This document shows, in pieces, positions 27,625 through 35,659 of a DNA stretch of 64,000 nt. Position numbers and translations under genes: made by a program. The stretch is from an uncultured Thiohalocapsa sp. (GTDB taxonomy: Bacteria; Pseudomonadota; Gammaproteobacteria; Chromatiales; Chromatiaceae). The DNA is taken from the NCBI RefSeq assembly GCF_913063425.1, contig NZ_CAJXYK010000026.1:1-64000 (forward strand), in the 5' to 3' direction. How positions within the stretch are numbered: position 1 is the first letter of the stretch; every line of letters begins with the position of its first letter. Below the pieces are notes generated by a model. The model ran no database searches. It worked only from the letters and a program-made list of their open reading frames with translations, and had not been told where the DNA came from.

Positions 27625-28350
27625 ATGACGGGCGACGCACGCATCATCATCGTCGAAGACAATCTGCCGCTCGCCAGGGCTGTGGCCCGCTGGCTCTGCA
27701 GCCAGGGCTATGCTGCCCTGCTCGCGGGCGGGCTCGCCGATTTCCGCGCCCAGTACGCCGAGCGCGGCGCCGATCTGGTGCTGCTCGACCTCAACCTGGG
27801 CGGGGAGGACGGTCTGACGCTGGCGCGCGAGCTGCGCGAAGAGCGGCGACTCGGCCTCATCATCATGACCGGTCGCGATGAAGTGCAGGACCGCGTGCGC
27901 GGCCTCGATGCCGGCGCCGACGATTACGTCGTCAAGCCCTTCGCGATGGAGGAGCTCGGCGCGCGGGTGCGGGCGGTGCTGCGGCGGCGCCTGCACCTGC
28001 CGGACGCGGATCGCGTCATCCGCCTGGGTCCGGTGGCACTGGATCTGGTGCGCAGCGAGCTGCACGGCCCCGGGCGGGCCGAGCCGGTGCGCCTGACCGA
28101 GCGGCAGCGGGATATTCTGCAGCGACTCATCGCCGCCGCCGGTGAGGTGGTCGACCGCGTCGAGCTGCAAGCGCATCACCCTTGGGAGCCCGGCGACCGC
28201 TCTGTTGATGTGCACGTCAGCGCGATCCGCCGCAAGCTGGCGGCAACCGGCATGCAGGCGCTCCAGATCACGTCGGTGCGCAGCCGGGGCTACCGGCTCG
28301 ATCTGATCCGCACCACCGGCGACATGGGCGCGCCAACGGATGGCGCCTGA
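27625..28350 (+). CDS. OmpR/PhoB-type response regulator
   Basis: A protein of 241 residues. The receiver spans 1-120: IIIVEDNLPLAR, acceptor Asp in LVLLDLNLGGEDG, IIMTGRDE and YVVKPFAMEEL. The winged-helix DNA-binding domain spans about 135-230: RLTERQRDILQRLIAA, DRSVDVHVSAIRRKL and ITSVRSRGYRL. The wing and recognition-helix pattern is standard for the family, so it is likely a phosphorylation-controlled transcription factor. No cognate kinase gene follows it. It diverges from the operon that carries the hybrid kinase and receivers, suggesting it may be the output of that relay; this is inference. Its stop overlaps the first unit of a 15-bp repeat array. Confidence 0.92.
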   Translation: MTGDARIIIVEDNLPLARAVARWLCSQGYAALLAGGLADFRAQYAERGADLVLLDLNLGGEDGLTLARELREERRLGLIIMTGRDEVQDRVRGLDAGADDYVVKPFAMEELGARVRAVLRRRLHLPDADRVIRLGPVALDLVRSELHGPGRAEPVRLTERQRDILQRLIAAAGEVVDRVELQAHHPWEPGDRSVDVHVSAIRRKLAATGMQALQITSVRSRGYRLDLIRTTGDMGAPTDGA

Positions 28351-28436
28351 GTGCGTCTGCCCTGAGTGCGTCTGCCCTGAGTGCGTCTGCCCGGAGTGCG
28401 TCTGCCCTGAGTGCGTCTGCCCGGAGTGCGTCAGCG
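28347..28436. repeat. six copies of a 15-bp direct repeat
   Basis: GAGTGCGTC starts at 28349, 28364, 28379, 28394, 28409 and 28424, with the filler TGCCCT or TGCCCG. The array begins inside the stop codon of the OmpR-type gene. One frame would encode repeated PECVC, but no start or ribosome-binding site supports translation. Confidence 0.9.
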
Positions 28437-28572
28437 TAGTGTCGGCACACCTGGCGGATGCTTCGCCTGAGGACAGCGGTCCCACCCCGGCCATGGTGGG
28501 TAGGGTGCACGGCTCTGCCGGAACCGGCCGCGGTCCGCGCGCCGGCCCCGGCCAAGGTACCTGCGGCACGTA

Positions 28573-30135
28573 CTAAACGCCGCCGTCCGCCCCGCGCCCA
28601 TTGCCAAGCGCCCGCGCGCCTGGCAGCCGCAGCAGCACCCGCAGCCCGGGCGCCGCATCTTCCAGGGTCAACACCGCGCCGTGCAGCTGGGCGACGGCCT
28701 GCACCAAGCTCAGGCCCAGCCCGTGGCCGGGCTCGCTGCGGCTGGCGTCGATGCGGTAGAAACGCTGCAGTACTTTGCCGCGCAGCTCGGGCGGAATGCC
28801 GGGGCCGGAGTCGGCGACGCTGAGCTGCACGCCGCCATCCGGGGCCGGTTCTGCCGCGAGCCGGATGTGACCGCCGGCCGGCGTGTACTTGATGGCGTTG
28901 TCGAGCAGGTTGGCCAGTGCCTGGAAGAGCAGGTCGCGGTCGCCGTGCAGGCGCGCGGGGCGCGGACCATCCGTGTCCGCCGGCGACACCTCCAGGCGCT
29001 GGTCCTTATCCGCCGCCAGGGGCTCGTAGAGGTCGGCGACGTCGTGCAGCAGTACCACTGGGTCGAGGTCGGCGAAGGCGGCGCGGCGGCTGCCGGACTC
29101 CACCCGGGCGATGCGCAGCAGGGCATTGAAGGCGCCGAGGAGCTCTTCGGCGTCGGCGATGGCCTCGTCCACGCGGTCGGCCACCGCGGGCCCGAGCTCG
29201 GTGTCGCGCAGCTGGCTCAGCTTGGTGTGGAGTCTTGACAGCGGCGTGCGCAGGTCGTGGGCGATGTTGTCCGACACCTGCCGCACGCTTGCCATCAGCG
29301 CCTCGATGCGCGCCAGCATGCGGTTCAGGTTGACCGCGAGCTGGTCGAATTCGTCGCCGCTGCCGTCGGTGGGGATGCGTCGGGACAGGTCGCCTTCCAT
29401 GATCTCCCGGCCCACCTGGTTCACGGCCTCGATGCGGCGCACGACTCCGGCGCTCATGAGCCAGCCGCCGGCGAGGGCCAGCGCCACGGTCATGGCGATG
29501 CCCCAGCCCAGGGCCTCGCGGATCAGGCCGCGGATGGCGGCGAGCTCGCGTACGTCGCGGCCCACCAGCAGCCGCAGCCCGCCGCGCAGGCGGAATACCT
29601 TGCCGCGGGCGGCGTGCTCTTCCGCAGGCATGGCGTCTGTGGCCGCGCTGTCGCGCAGGCGGAAGTCGATCCAGCCGTCGCGGTCCGGCTCCACGTCCGG
29701 CCAGGCGTCTATGTTGCCCACCAGAGGCTGGTAGTCACGGTCGGTGAGCAGATAGACGCCGGCCCCGGTGGGGCGGCGGGCGCTGCGCTGGGCGAGCAGC
29801 GTGGTGAGGCCCGAGAGACCGCGGCGCAGATACTGCTCGGCAAGCCCCTGGATCTCGGCCTCGATGGTGGCGTCGGTCTGCCGGGCCATGTAGCCGGCGG
29901 TGGACCAGTACATGAAGCCGAGCAGGAGCACCACCGAGCCCGCCAGCAGCACCGCGTAGAGCAGGGCGAGGCGGAAGGTGAAGCTCGCCAGCACCTCCTG
30001 CGGGCGGGTCAGCGGCCAGCCGCCGCGGCGGCGCGGGCTGTGCCCGGTGCCGGCCGGCGCCACGCCGGGCGCTACCGGGGCCGGCTGCGCCGCTGCCGCG
30101 CGCTGCGCGTCAGGCGGCGTCACGGAGGGTGTCAC
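28573..30135 (-). CDS. membrane sensor histidine kinase
   Basis: A protein of 520 residues. After a Pro/Ala-rich N-terminus, helix 1 (FRLALLYAVLLAGSVVLLLG) is near residues 54-75. A periplasmic domain of about 140 residues is closed by helix 2 (GWGIAMTVALALAGGWLM). HAMP follows (VVRRIEAVNQVGREIMEG). The H box is SDNIAHDLRTPLSRL, His near residue 293. The ATPase has the N box LANLLDNAIKYTP and SVADSGPGIPP, then GHGLGLSLVQAV. It belongs with the OmpR-type regulator ending 63 bp upstream. Together with the HtrA protease further upstream, the set looks like an envelope-stress module. Confidence 0.92.
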   Translation of the reverse strand: MTPSVTPPDAQRAAAAQPAPVAPGVAPAGTGHSPRRRGGWPLTRPQEVLASFTFRLALLYAVLLAGSVVLLLGFMYWSTAGYMARQTDATIEAEIQGLAEQYLRRGLSGLTTLLAQRSARRPTGAGVYLLTDRDYQPLVGNIDAWPDVEPDRDGWIDFRLRDSAATDAMPAEEHAARGKVFRLRGGLRLLVGRDVRELAAIRGLIREALGWGIAMTVALALAGGWLMSAGVVRRIEAVNQVGREIMEGDLSRRIPTDGSGDEFDQLAVNLNRMLARIEALMASVRQVSDNIAHDLRTPLSRLHTKLSQLRDTELGPAVADRVDEAIADAEELLGAFNALLRIARVESGSRRAAFADLDPVVLLHDVADLYEPLAADKDQRLEVSPADTDGPRPARLHGDRDLLFQALANLLDNAIKYTPAGGHIRLAAEPAPDGGVQLSVADSGPGIPPELRGKVLQRFYRIDASRSEPGHGLGLSLVQAVAQLHGAVLTLEDAAPGLRVLLRLPGARALGNGRGADGGV

Positions 30136-30198
30136 GCGGGGGCATCACGGGGGGCATCACGGGGGGCGCGTCACCGGGGCATCGGGCCGCAGCGCATC

Positions 30199-30879
30199 TT
30201 ATGCGGGCTCGCGGATCACATAGCCGGCGCCGCGCACGGTGTGCAGCAGGGGCTCGTCGAAGTCGCGGTCGATTTTGCCGCGCAGCCGGCTGATGTGGAC
30301 GTCGATGACGTTGGTCTGGGGGTCGAAGTGGTAGTCCCAGACGTGCTCCAGCAGCATGGTCCGGGTGACCACCTGGCCCGCGTGGCGCATCAGGTATTCG
30401 AGCAGCCGGAATTCCCGCGGCTGCAGCGGGACCTTTTTGCCGGCGCGGGTGACTTCGCGTGTGAGCAGGTCGAGCTCCAGGTCGCCCACCTGGAACCGGG
30501 TCTGGGGCTGGTCGTCCGGCACGGCGCGGCGCAGCAGCGCCTCGATGCGTGCATGCAGCTCCGAGAAGGCGAAGGGCTTGACGAGATAGTCGTCGCCGCC
30601 GGCGCGCAGGCCCTCGACCCGGTCGTCCACCTCGCCCAGCGCGCTCAGGATGAGCACCGGCGTGCGGTTGTCGGACGCGCGCAGGGTGCGCAGCACGCCG
30701 AGGCCGTCCAGCGACGGCAGCATGCGGTCGATGACCAGCACGTCATAGTCGCTGGCCGCGGCGAGCAGGAGCCCGTCGCGGCCGTCGGCGGCATGGTCCA
30801 CGGTGGCGCCCACCTCGCGCAGCGCCTTGGTCAGATAGGCGGCGAGCTGGGCGTCGTCTTCGATGATCAGGATTCGCAT
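30199..30879 (-). CDS. OmpR-family response regulator
   Basis: A protein of 226 residues from the ATG at 30879, which opens MRILIIEDDAQLAAYL as expected; the open frame up to 30984 is not needed. Receiver: acceptor Asp in VLVIDRMLPSLDG, Ser/Thr switch ILSALGEVDDR, Lys in DYLVKPFAFSEL. The DNA-binding domain holds LTREVTRAGKKVPLQPREF, GQVVTRTMLLEHVWDYHFDP and VDVHISRLRGKID. This is close to the two-component regulators that sit beside CusS- or QseC-like kinases. It lies directly upstream of its kinase gene and 142 bp downstream of the HtrA gene, all on the minus strand. Confidence 0.94.
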   Translation of the reverse strand: MRILIIEDDAQLAAYLTKALREVGATVDHAADGRDGLLLAAASDYDVLVIDRMLPSLDGLGVLRTLRASDNRTPVLILSALGEVDDRVEGLRAGGDDYLVKPFAFSELHARIEALLRRAVPDDQPQTRFQVGDLELDLLTREVTRAGKKVPLQPREFRLLEYLMRHAGQVVTRTMLLEHVWDYHFDPQTNVIDVHISRLRGKIDRDFDEPLLHTVRGAGYVIREPA

Positions 30880-31021
30880 CAGCGGGCAGCGAGCGGCGCG
30901 GGCCGTGGCGCCGGAGGGGGACGTCCACCTGGGTTGTCCTCCCCCCGACGCATGTTGGAGCACCCCTCGGTCGTCACTCGTCACACGTTGTTTGTTGCTC
31001 GGCGGGCGTTTGGCCGCAGGC

Positions 31022-32578
31022 TCAGGCGAAGGGCACCGTCACGAAGCGCTGCTCGCCGTTCTGCTCCACCCGCAGCAGCACCGATGGGCGGTCCTGCTCG
31101 GCGGCCTCGCGCACGGCGCGGGCGACATCGTCCGGGTCGTCCACCGGCTCCTGCCCCACCATGCTGATGAGGCTGCCGGCGCGGATGCCGGCGCGCTGGG
31201 CCGGACTGCCCGGCTCCACCTGGGCCACCAGCACCCCCGGGGTGTCGGCGTCGAGACCGCGCTCCTGGCGCATCTCGGGCGTCAGCGGCGCCAGGAACAG
31301 GCCGATGCGGGGGCCGTCGTCCTCGGCGGCCTCGCCGGGCTTGGTCATGGCGAGGTCGTCCTGGGGCATGCGGCCGATGGTGACATCGAGCACCCGCACC
31401 TTGCCGCCGCGGATCACCTCCAGCTCGATGTCGGTGCCGGCGTCGATGCTGGCGATGAGCTTGGTGAGGTCGCGATACTCCAGCATGTCCTCGCCGGCGG
31501 CCTTGACGATGATGTCGCCGCTCTTCACGCCCGCGGCCATGGCCGGGCTGTCGGGCAGCACGTCGGCCACCAGCACGCCCTCTGTCGACCCAAGGCCCAG
31601 GCTCTCGGCGACGCCTTCGCTCACGGGCTGGATCTGCACACCGAGCCAGCCGCGCTCGACGCGGCCCTTCTCGCGCAGCTCGCGGACGATGTCCGCGGCG
31701 GTCTCGGCGGGGATCGCGAAGCCGATGCCGATGTTACCGCCGCTCGGCGAGAAGATGGCCGTGTTCACGCCGATGACCCGCCCCCGGGCGTCGAACAGGG
31801 GGCCGCCCGAGTTGCCGCGGTTGATGGGCGCGTCGATCTGCAGGTAGTCGTCGTAGGGGCCGGAGTTGATGTCGCGCCCCCGCGCCGAGATGATGCCGGC
31901 GTTCACCGAGCCGCCGAGGCCGAACGGGTTGCCCACCGCCAGCACCCAGTCGCCGATGCGCGCCTCGCCGCTGTCGCCGAGGTCCACATGCGGCAGCTTC
32001 GGCGCGTCGTCCACCTTGATCAGCGCGAGGTCGGTCTTGGGATCGCGGCCCACCACGCGGGCCTCGTACTGCTGGCCGTCATTCAGCGTCACCTCGATGG
32101 TCTCGGCGGACTCGATGACATGGTTGTTGGTGACGATATAGCCCGCCGGGTCGATGATGAAGCCGGAACCCTCGCCCTCGCGCTGGCGCGGCATCTGGAA
32201 GTCCTGCATGCCGCCGAACTGCTCGAAGAACTCCCTGAGCGGAGAGTCTTCCGGCAGTTCTTCCGGCAGTGAGCGGCCGTTCATGGACATGCGCTGTACG
32301 GGCTTCTGCGCCACGGTCACGTTGACCACGGCAGGCGTCACGCGCTCGGCCACGTCGGCGAAGCTGGGCGGGCCCGCGGGCTCGGCGAGGGGTGCCGGCG
32401 CGGTGTCGGCCGCCTGGACGTTGCCCACCGTGAGCAGGGCTGCGCCGGTGCCGAGCGTGAGCATGACGGCGAGTGCCAGCGCTGTCCGGCGGAAGCTGTC
32501 GTATTGGCGCGCGGTTGCGGTTGCGACCTTGGGCTCGGCGGCGGTCGCCTGAGCCGGCATGAAGTTGTCGGATTGCAT
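31022..32578 (-). CDS. Do/HtrA-family periplasmic serine protease
   Basis: A protein of 518 residues from the ATG at 32578, preceded by GGAGGG at 5 bp. A signal anchor (ALALAVMLTLGTGAALLTVG) precedes the mature region. Catalytic triad: His in IVTNNHVIES (near 150), Asp in KTDLALIKV (near 183), Ser in GNSGGPLFDA (near 256). Two PDZ domains follow, starting near GWLGVQIQPV and GLFLAPLTPEM. It fits DegP/DegQ/MucD, degrading or refolding damaged envelope proteins. The divergent 355-bp upstream gap (32579-32933) shows no certain promoter and no sigma-E-like consensus that I can see. The regulator-kinase pair downstream may respond to the same stress. Confidence 0.95.
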   Translation of the reverse strand: MQSDNFMPAQATAAEPKVATATARQYDSFRRTALALAVMLTLGTGAALLTVGNVQAADTAPAPLAEPAGPPSFADVAERVTPAVVNVTVAQKPVQRMSMNGRSLPEELPEDSPLREFFEQFGGMQDFQMPRQREGEGSGFIIDPAGYIVTNNHVIESAETIEVTLNDGQQYEARVVGRDPKTDLALIKVDDAPKLPHVDLGDSGEARIGDWVLAVGNPFGLGGSVNAGIISARGRDINSGPYDDYLQIDAPINRGNSGGPLFDARGRVIGVNTAIFSPSGGNIGIGFAIPAETAADIVRELREKGRVERGWLGVQIQPVSEGVAESLGLGSTEGVLVADVLPDSPAMAAGVKSGDIIVKAAGEDMLEYRDLTKLIASIDAGTDIELEVIRGGKVRVLDVTIGRMPQDDLAMTKPGEAAEDDGPRIGLFLAPLTPEMRQERGLDADTPGVLVAQVEPGSPAQRAGIRAGSLISMVGQEPVDDPDDVARAVREAAEQDRPSVLLRVEQNGEQRFVTVPFA

Positions 32579-32933
32579 CTGTACCCTCCGGGGGTTGCAG
32601 CTGTGTTCGTGTCGCCGGCGGAGCCTTTCGTCGGCGCATCCCCGGCCGATCGCTCGGGGGCCTGCGAGCACTGTCACCTTGGCGGTGCATGATCCGGGTG
32701 CCGCAGTTACTGCGCCGTTGCGGTGACATTAAGCTTTGGTCATGCTCAGCACAATGCGCAGCGGGGCTGCACCGTCACTGCTTGCGGCAGCCCGCCTGTG
32801 TGCGTAGGTTGTCCCGCTCGCCCGCAACATAAAGTCGGTGCGGGCGCGTCCAGCCCGTTTCTTACCCCGTTCCGCTGTCCGACTGCACACGACCCCACAT
32901 CACCCCCACATCAGCCGAGAGGAGCACACCGCC

Positions 32934-33131
32934 ATGGCCGACCTGGAGCAAGTGGAGATTCACCGCTACCGCCGCGAGCTGGAGCACGACGTGAACCACC
33001 TGGTGAAGAAATACTGCCGCATCATGAGCTGGGAGGTTCCGGAGCTGAACGAGGACGAGGCCGGCAAGCTGATCCTCATGGCCCTGCGCGAGGCGCTGGA
33101 CGGCGTCGAGAAGGACGTGCAAAAGGGGTGA
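32934..33131 (+). CDS. conserved-looking small cytoplasmic protein, unknown
   Basis: A protein of 65 residues with a strong ribosome-binding site (GAGAGGAG about 10 bp before the ATG). It starts MADLEQVEIHRYRRELE and is highly charged and helical in pattern, with HLVKKYCRIMSWEVPELN in the middle and a Leu/Ala/Glu amphipathic end (LMALREALDGVEKDVQKG). There is no signal or membrane segment. It diverges from the HtrA gene. No family recognised; coding is supported by the ribosome-binding site and amino-acid composition. Confidence 0.65.
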   Translation: MADLEQVEIHRYRRELEHDVNHLVKKYCRIMSWEVPELNEDEAGKLILMALREALDGVEKDVQKG

Positions 33132-33240
33132 CGGCGCGGCGCTCTGGGCGCGTCACCGGCCCGCCTGGGGCAGCTGCCAAGGCCCACGGCCACCGCACGG
33201 GCCTCCCGGCCGAGTGGATGCGGACAGGCCGAGGGCGCCG

Positions 33241-33573
33241 GTGACCCCGTCGCTGGCCTCGTCCCTAACGGTGCCTCACCCGGGCCCTGTCGGCGCGCTC
33301 GCCGCAGTGTTGTGCTGCCTGGGCTGCGCGGGCTCGGGCAGCGCCACGGACCCGGCCTGCCCGCCGGCGGTGGGCGCCGGCACCGGGGCGCTGGCCGCCT
33401 GCGGCTGCCGGCGCCATGACGGCGGTCAGCTCGGCAGCCTGCCCGCGTCGCGCAGCGCAGCGGTCGGCGGCAGCGAAACTGTCATCATCGTCAATTATGT
33501 TTGCCCGCTCGGCGCGGCCGGGGTCGCCTGGGCCACGGTCGTCAACGGCGTCGTGAGGCGCGTGGATCAATGA
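33241..33573 (+). CDS. possible exported small protein
   Basis: A protein of 110 residues from a GTG at 33241, with GAGGG 5 bp upstream. The N-terminus has a hydrophobic stretch (GPVGALAAVLCCLGCAGSGS) that could be a signal peptide, perhaps lipoprotein-like, although the residue before LGC departs from the usual lipobox. The C-terminus ends SETVIIVNYVCPLGAAGVAW and a short tail, which reads like real protein. Six cysteines suggest disulfides outside the cytoplasm. Family unknown. Confidence 0.45.
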   Translation: MTPSLASSLTVPHPGPVGALAAVLCCLGCAGSGSATDPACPPAVGAGTGALAACGCRRHDGGQLGSLPASRSAAVGGSETVIIVNYVCPLGAAGVAWATVVNGVVRRVDQ

Positions 33574-33689
33574 GCCGGTGGGACCGGAGCCCGCGCTTCC
33601 CATGGTCGAGCCGGCCTTGACAGAGGCGCCCGCCGGCATGCACATGCCGGCCGAGGCTGACCCGCAACCAAGAATAGGAGACACGCCCA

Positions 33690-34187
33690 ATGAGCGATCT
33701 GGTGGTACTGTCGTTTCCGGACCAGGAGACGGCCTTTCAACTGCGTGCCGAGCTGAGCCGGCTGCAAAAGGAATACCTCATCGACATGGAAGACGTCGTG
33801 GTCGTCACCAAAGACGAGAAGGGCAAGGTGAAGCTGCACCAGGCGGTGAGCCTGACCGGCATGGGCGCCGTGGGCGGCGGCTTCTGGGGCATGCTGATCG
33901 GGCTTCTGTTCCTGAATCCGCTGCTTGGTGCCGCCGTGGGCGCCGGTGCCGGGGCGCTGTCCGGCAAGCTCTCGGACATCGGCATCAACGACCAATTCAT
34001 GAAGGACCTCGCCGCCAACTTTCAGCCCGGCTGCGCGGCCGTGTTCGTGCTGGTGCGCAAGGCCACCACGGACAAGGTCATCGAGGAGCTGAAGGCCTTC
34101 CACGGCAAGGGCAAAGTGCTGAAGACCTCGCTCAACAAGGATGAAGAGGCCGCGCTCAAGGAGGTGATCGAGGGCGATAACCTCTGA
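33690..34187 (+). CDS. DUF1269 family membrane-associated protein
   Basis: A protein of 165 residues with a good ribosome-binding site (AGGAG about 9 bp before the ATG). The start SDLVVLSFPDQETAF and the block EYLIDMEDVVVVTKDEKG are characteristic of DUF1269. A glycine-rich hydrophobic hairpin (GAVGGGFWGMLIGLLFLNP and the following VGAGAGALSGKL) occupies residues about 58-95, and a soluble C-terminal part contains KATTDKVIEELKAFHGKG. Proteins of this family are common next to stress genes, but the role is unknown. It is single, 117 bp before marC. Confidence 0.9.
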   Translation: MSDLVVLSFPDQETAFQLRAELSRLQKEYLIDMEDVVVVTKDEKGKVKLHQAVSLTGMGAVGGGFWGMLIGLLFLNPLLGAAVGAGAGALSGKLSDIGINDQFMKDLAANFQPGCAAVFVLVRKATTDKVIEELKAFHGKGKVLKTSLNKDEEAALKEVIEGDNL

Positions 34188-34303
34188 GCGGCTGCGCCCC
34201 GGCCGGCCCGCCGCCACGCGGCCGACCGCTGGGGCTGAGCGTCGGCTGCGGCCCCGCCCGGGGCCCAGGCGTTGTCCCGTACTCAGCAGAGGAGCCGTCG
34301 TCA

Positions 34304-34960
34304 TTGGATGCCTTCGTTGTGGACAAGGCCAGCATCGGCCATGCGTTGTCGGTGTTCATGGGCTTCTTCGCCATCATGAACCCCATCGCCAACACGCCCG
34401 TCTTTCTGGGCCTCACCGCGAGCGACGATGCGGCCACCCGCCGCAAGGTGGCCTTCCAGGCGGTGCTCGCGGCCTTCATCATCGTTGCCGTCTTCTGTCT
34501 GTTGGGTGCGGTGATCTTCAAGCTCTTCGGTATCACACTGCCGGCTTTCCGCATTACGGGCGGGGTGCTGGTGGCGCTGATCGGCTACCAGATGCTGCAC
34601 AGCAGCCCCTCGCCGGTGCATCATCCGAGCAGTGCCGACCAGGCGGACAGCCGGCAGGCGGCGCTGTCGGTGGCGCTGAGCCCGCTGGCGCTGCCCATCC
34701 TGGCGGGTCCCGGCACCATTGCCACGGCCATGAACTTCGCCTCCGCCGGCAGCACGGCGGACCTGGTGGTGACGCTCCTTGCCTTCGCGCTGCTCTGTGC
34801 CATCACCTATGCCTTTTTCGTCTCCGGCGAAGGGCTGACGCGCTACCTGGGCAAGAGCGGGCTCAACGTCATCACCCGCATCATGGGCCTGATCCTGGCC
34901 GTCATCGGGGTGCAGATGCTGGTGGACGGGCTGAAGGGAGCGTTGCCGGGGCTGGCTTGA
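34304..34960 (+). CDS. MarC-family integral membrane protein
   Basis: A protein of 218 residues from a TTG at 34304, with GAGGAG 9 bp upstream; the nearby ATG at 34308 is out of frame. It has the MarC pattern: FMGFFAIMNPIANTPVFLGL near the start, FRITGGVLVALIGYQML in the middle, LPILAGPGTIATAM and a final pair of helices with ITRIMGLILAVIGVQM. About six membrane helices are predicted. MarC proteins were once linked to multiple antibiotic resistance, but their function is unsettled. It converges with hisI. Confidence 0.92.
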   Translation: MDAFVVDKASIGHALSVFMGFFAIMNPIANTPVFLGLTASDDAATRRKVAFQAVLAAFIIVAVFCLLGAVIFKLFGITLPAFRITGGVLVALIGYQMLHSSPSPVHHPSSADQADSRQAALSVALSPLALPILAGPGTIATAMNFASAGSTADLVVTLLAFALLCAITYAFFVSGEGLTRYLGKSGLNVITRIMGLILAVIGVQMLVDGLKGALPGLA

Positions 34961-35031
34961 ACGCTTGCGGCGCCGCGCTGCAGGGCGGGATTCGAAGGCC
35001 TGCCCGGTCGCGACGCGCGGGCACCATCGCG

Positions 35032-35493
35032 CTATTTGTAGAGCTGCTCCGGGTCGATGAGCGGCGCGGCGACAACCTCCACGCGGTCCCCGCGCAGGGC
35101 GTTGTAGAAGCAGTTGCGCCGGCCGGTGTGACAGGCAGGGCCGGTCTGGTCCACCAGCAGCAGCAGGGTGTCGCCGTCGCAGTCGAGCCGCAGCTCCTTC
35201 AGGTGCTGCACCTGGCCCGAGGACTCGCCCTTGCGCCAGAGCTTGCCGCGGGAGCGCGACCAGTAGCACACCCGGCCCGTGGCCAGGGTCTCGTCCAGGG
35301 ACTCCAGATTCATCCAGGCCATCATCAGGACTTCGTGGGTGTCGTGCTGCTGGGCGATGGCCGGGATCAGGCCGTCGGCGTTGAGCTTGAGGCTCGCGCG
35401 GACATCAGCCCAGGGTAGGCTGTCGCCGAGGTTGGCGCGCTCGTTGGCCTTAATTCGATGCTCCGGCCTGGGGTTTTCTGTGGGATGGCTCAT
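35032..35493 (-). CDS. hisI: phosphoribosyl-AMP cyclohydrolase
   Basis: A protein of 153 residues catalysing the third step of histidine synthesis, opening the adenine ring of PR-AMP. It has VLMMAWMNLESLDETL, GRVCYWSRSRGKLWRKGE and the metal site LDCDGDTLLLLVDQ, followed by GPACHTGRRNCFYN with the zinc Cys and His residues. The N-terminal 25 residues are longer than in the minimal enzyme but are continuous. No HisE domain is fused and no other his gene is nearby, so this is a stand-alone his gene. It converges with marC and diverges from the dihydroorotase gene. Confidence 0.95.
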   Translation of the reverse strand: MSHPTENPRPEHRIKANERANLGDSLPWADVRASLKLNADGLIPAIAQQHDTHEVLMMAWMNLESLDETLATGRVCYWSRSRGKLWRKGESSGQVQHLKELRLDCDGDTLLLLVDQTGPACHTGRRNCFYNALRGDRVEVVAAPLIDPEQLYK

Positions 35494-35659
35494 GTGGGAT
35501 GCGTCGCTTGTGGCTAGACTGACCGTGCCGGCAGATTAGCAGAGCCGGCCGCCCCTCCGCCCTAGCCCGGCTCAGGCTGAAGCCCGCCGGGTCGAGACCG
35601 CCAGCACAACGCCAGCACAGCATCCGTAGGGCCCAACGCCACAGACACCGGAGCACCCC

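Noticed and set aside
28340-28576. Cys-rich PECVC repeat protein
   Set aside because: The frame overlaps the stop of the OmpR-type gene, has no ribosome-binding site and is explained by a 15-bp tandem repeat.
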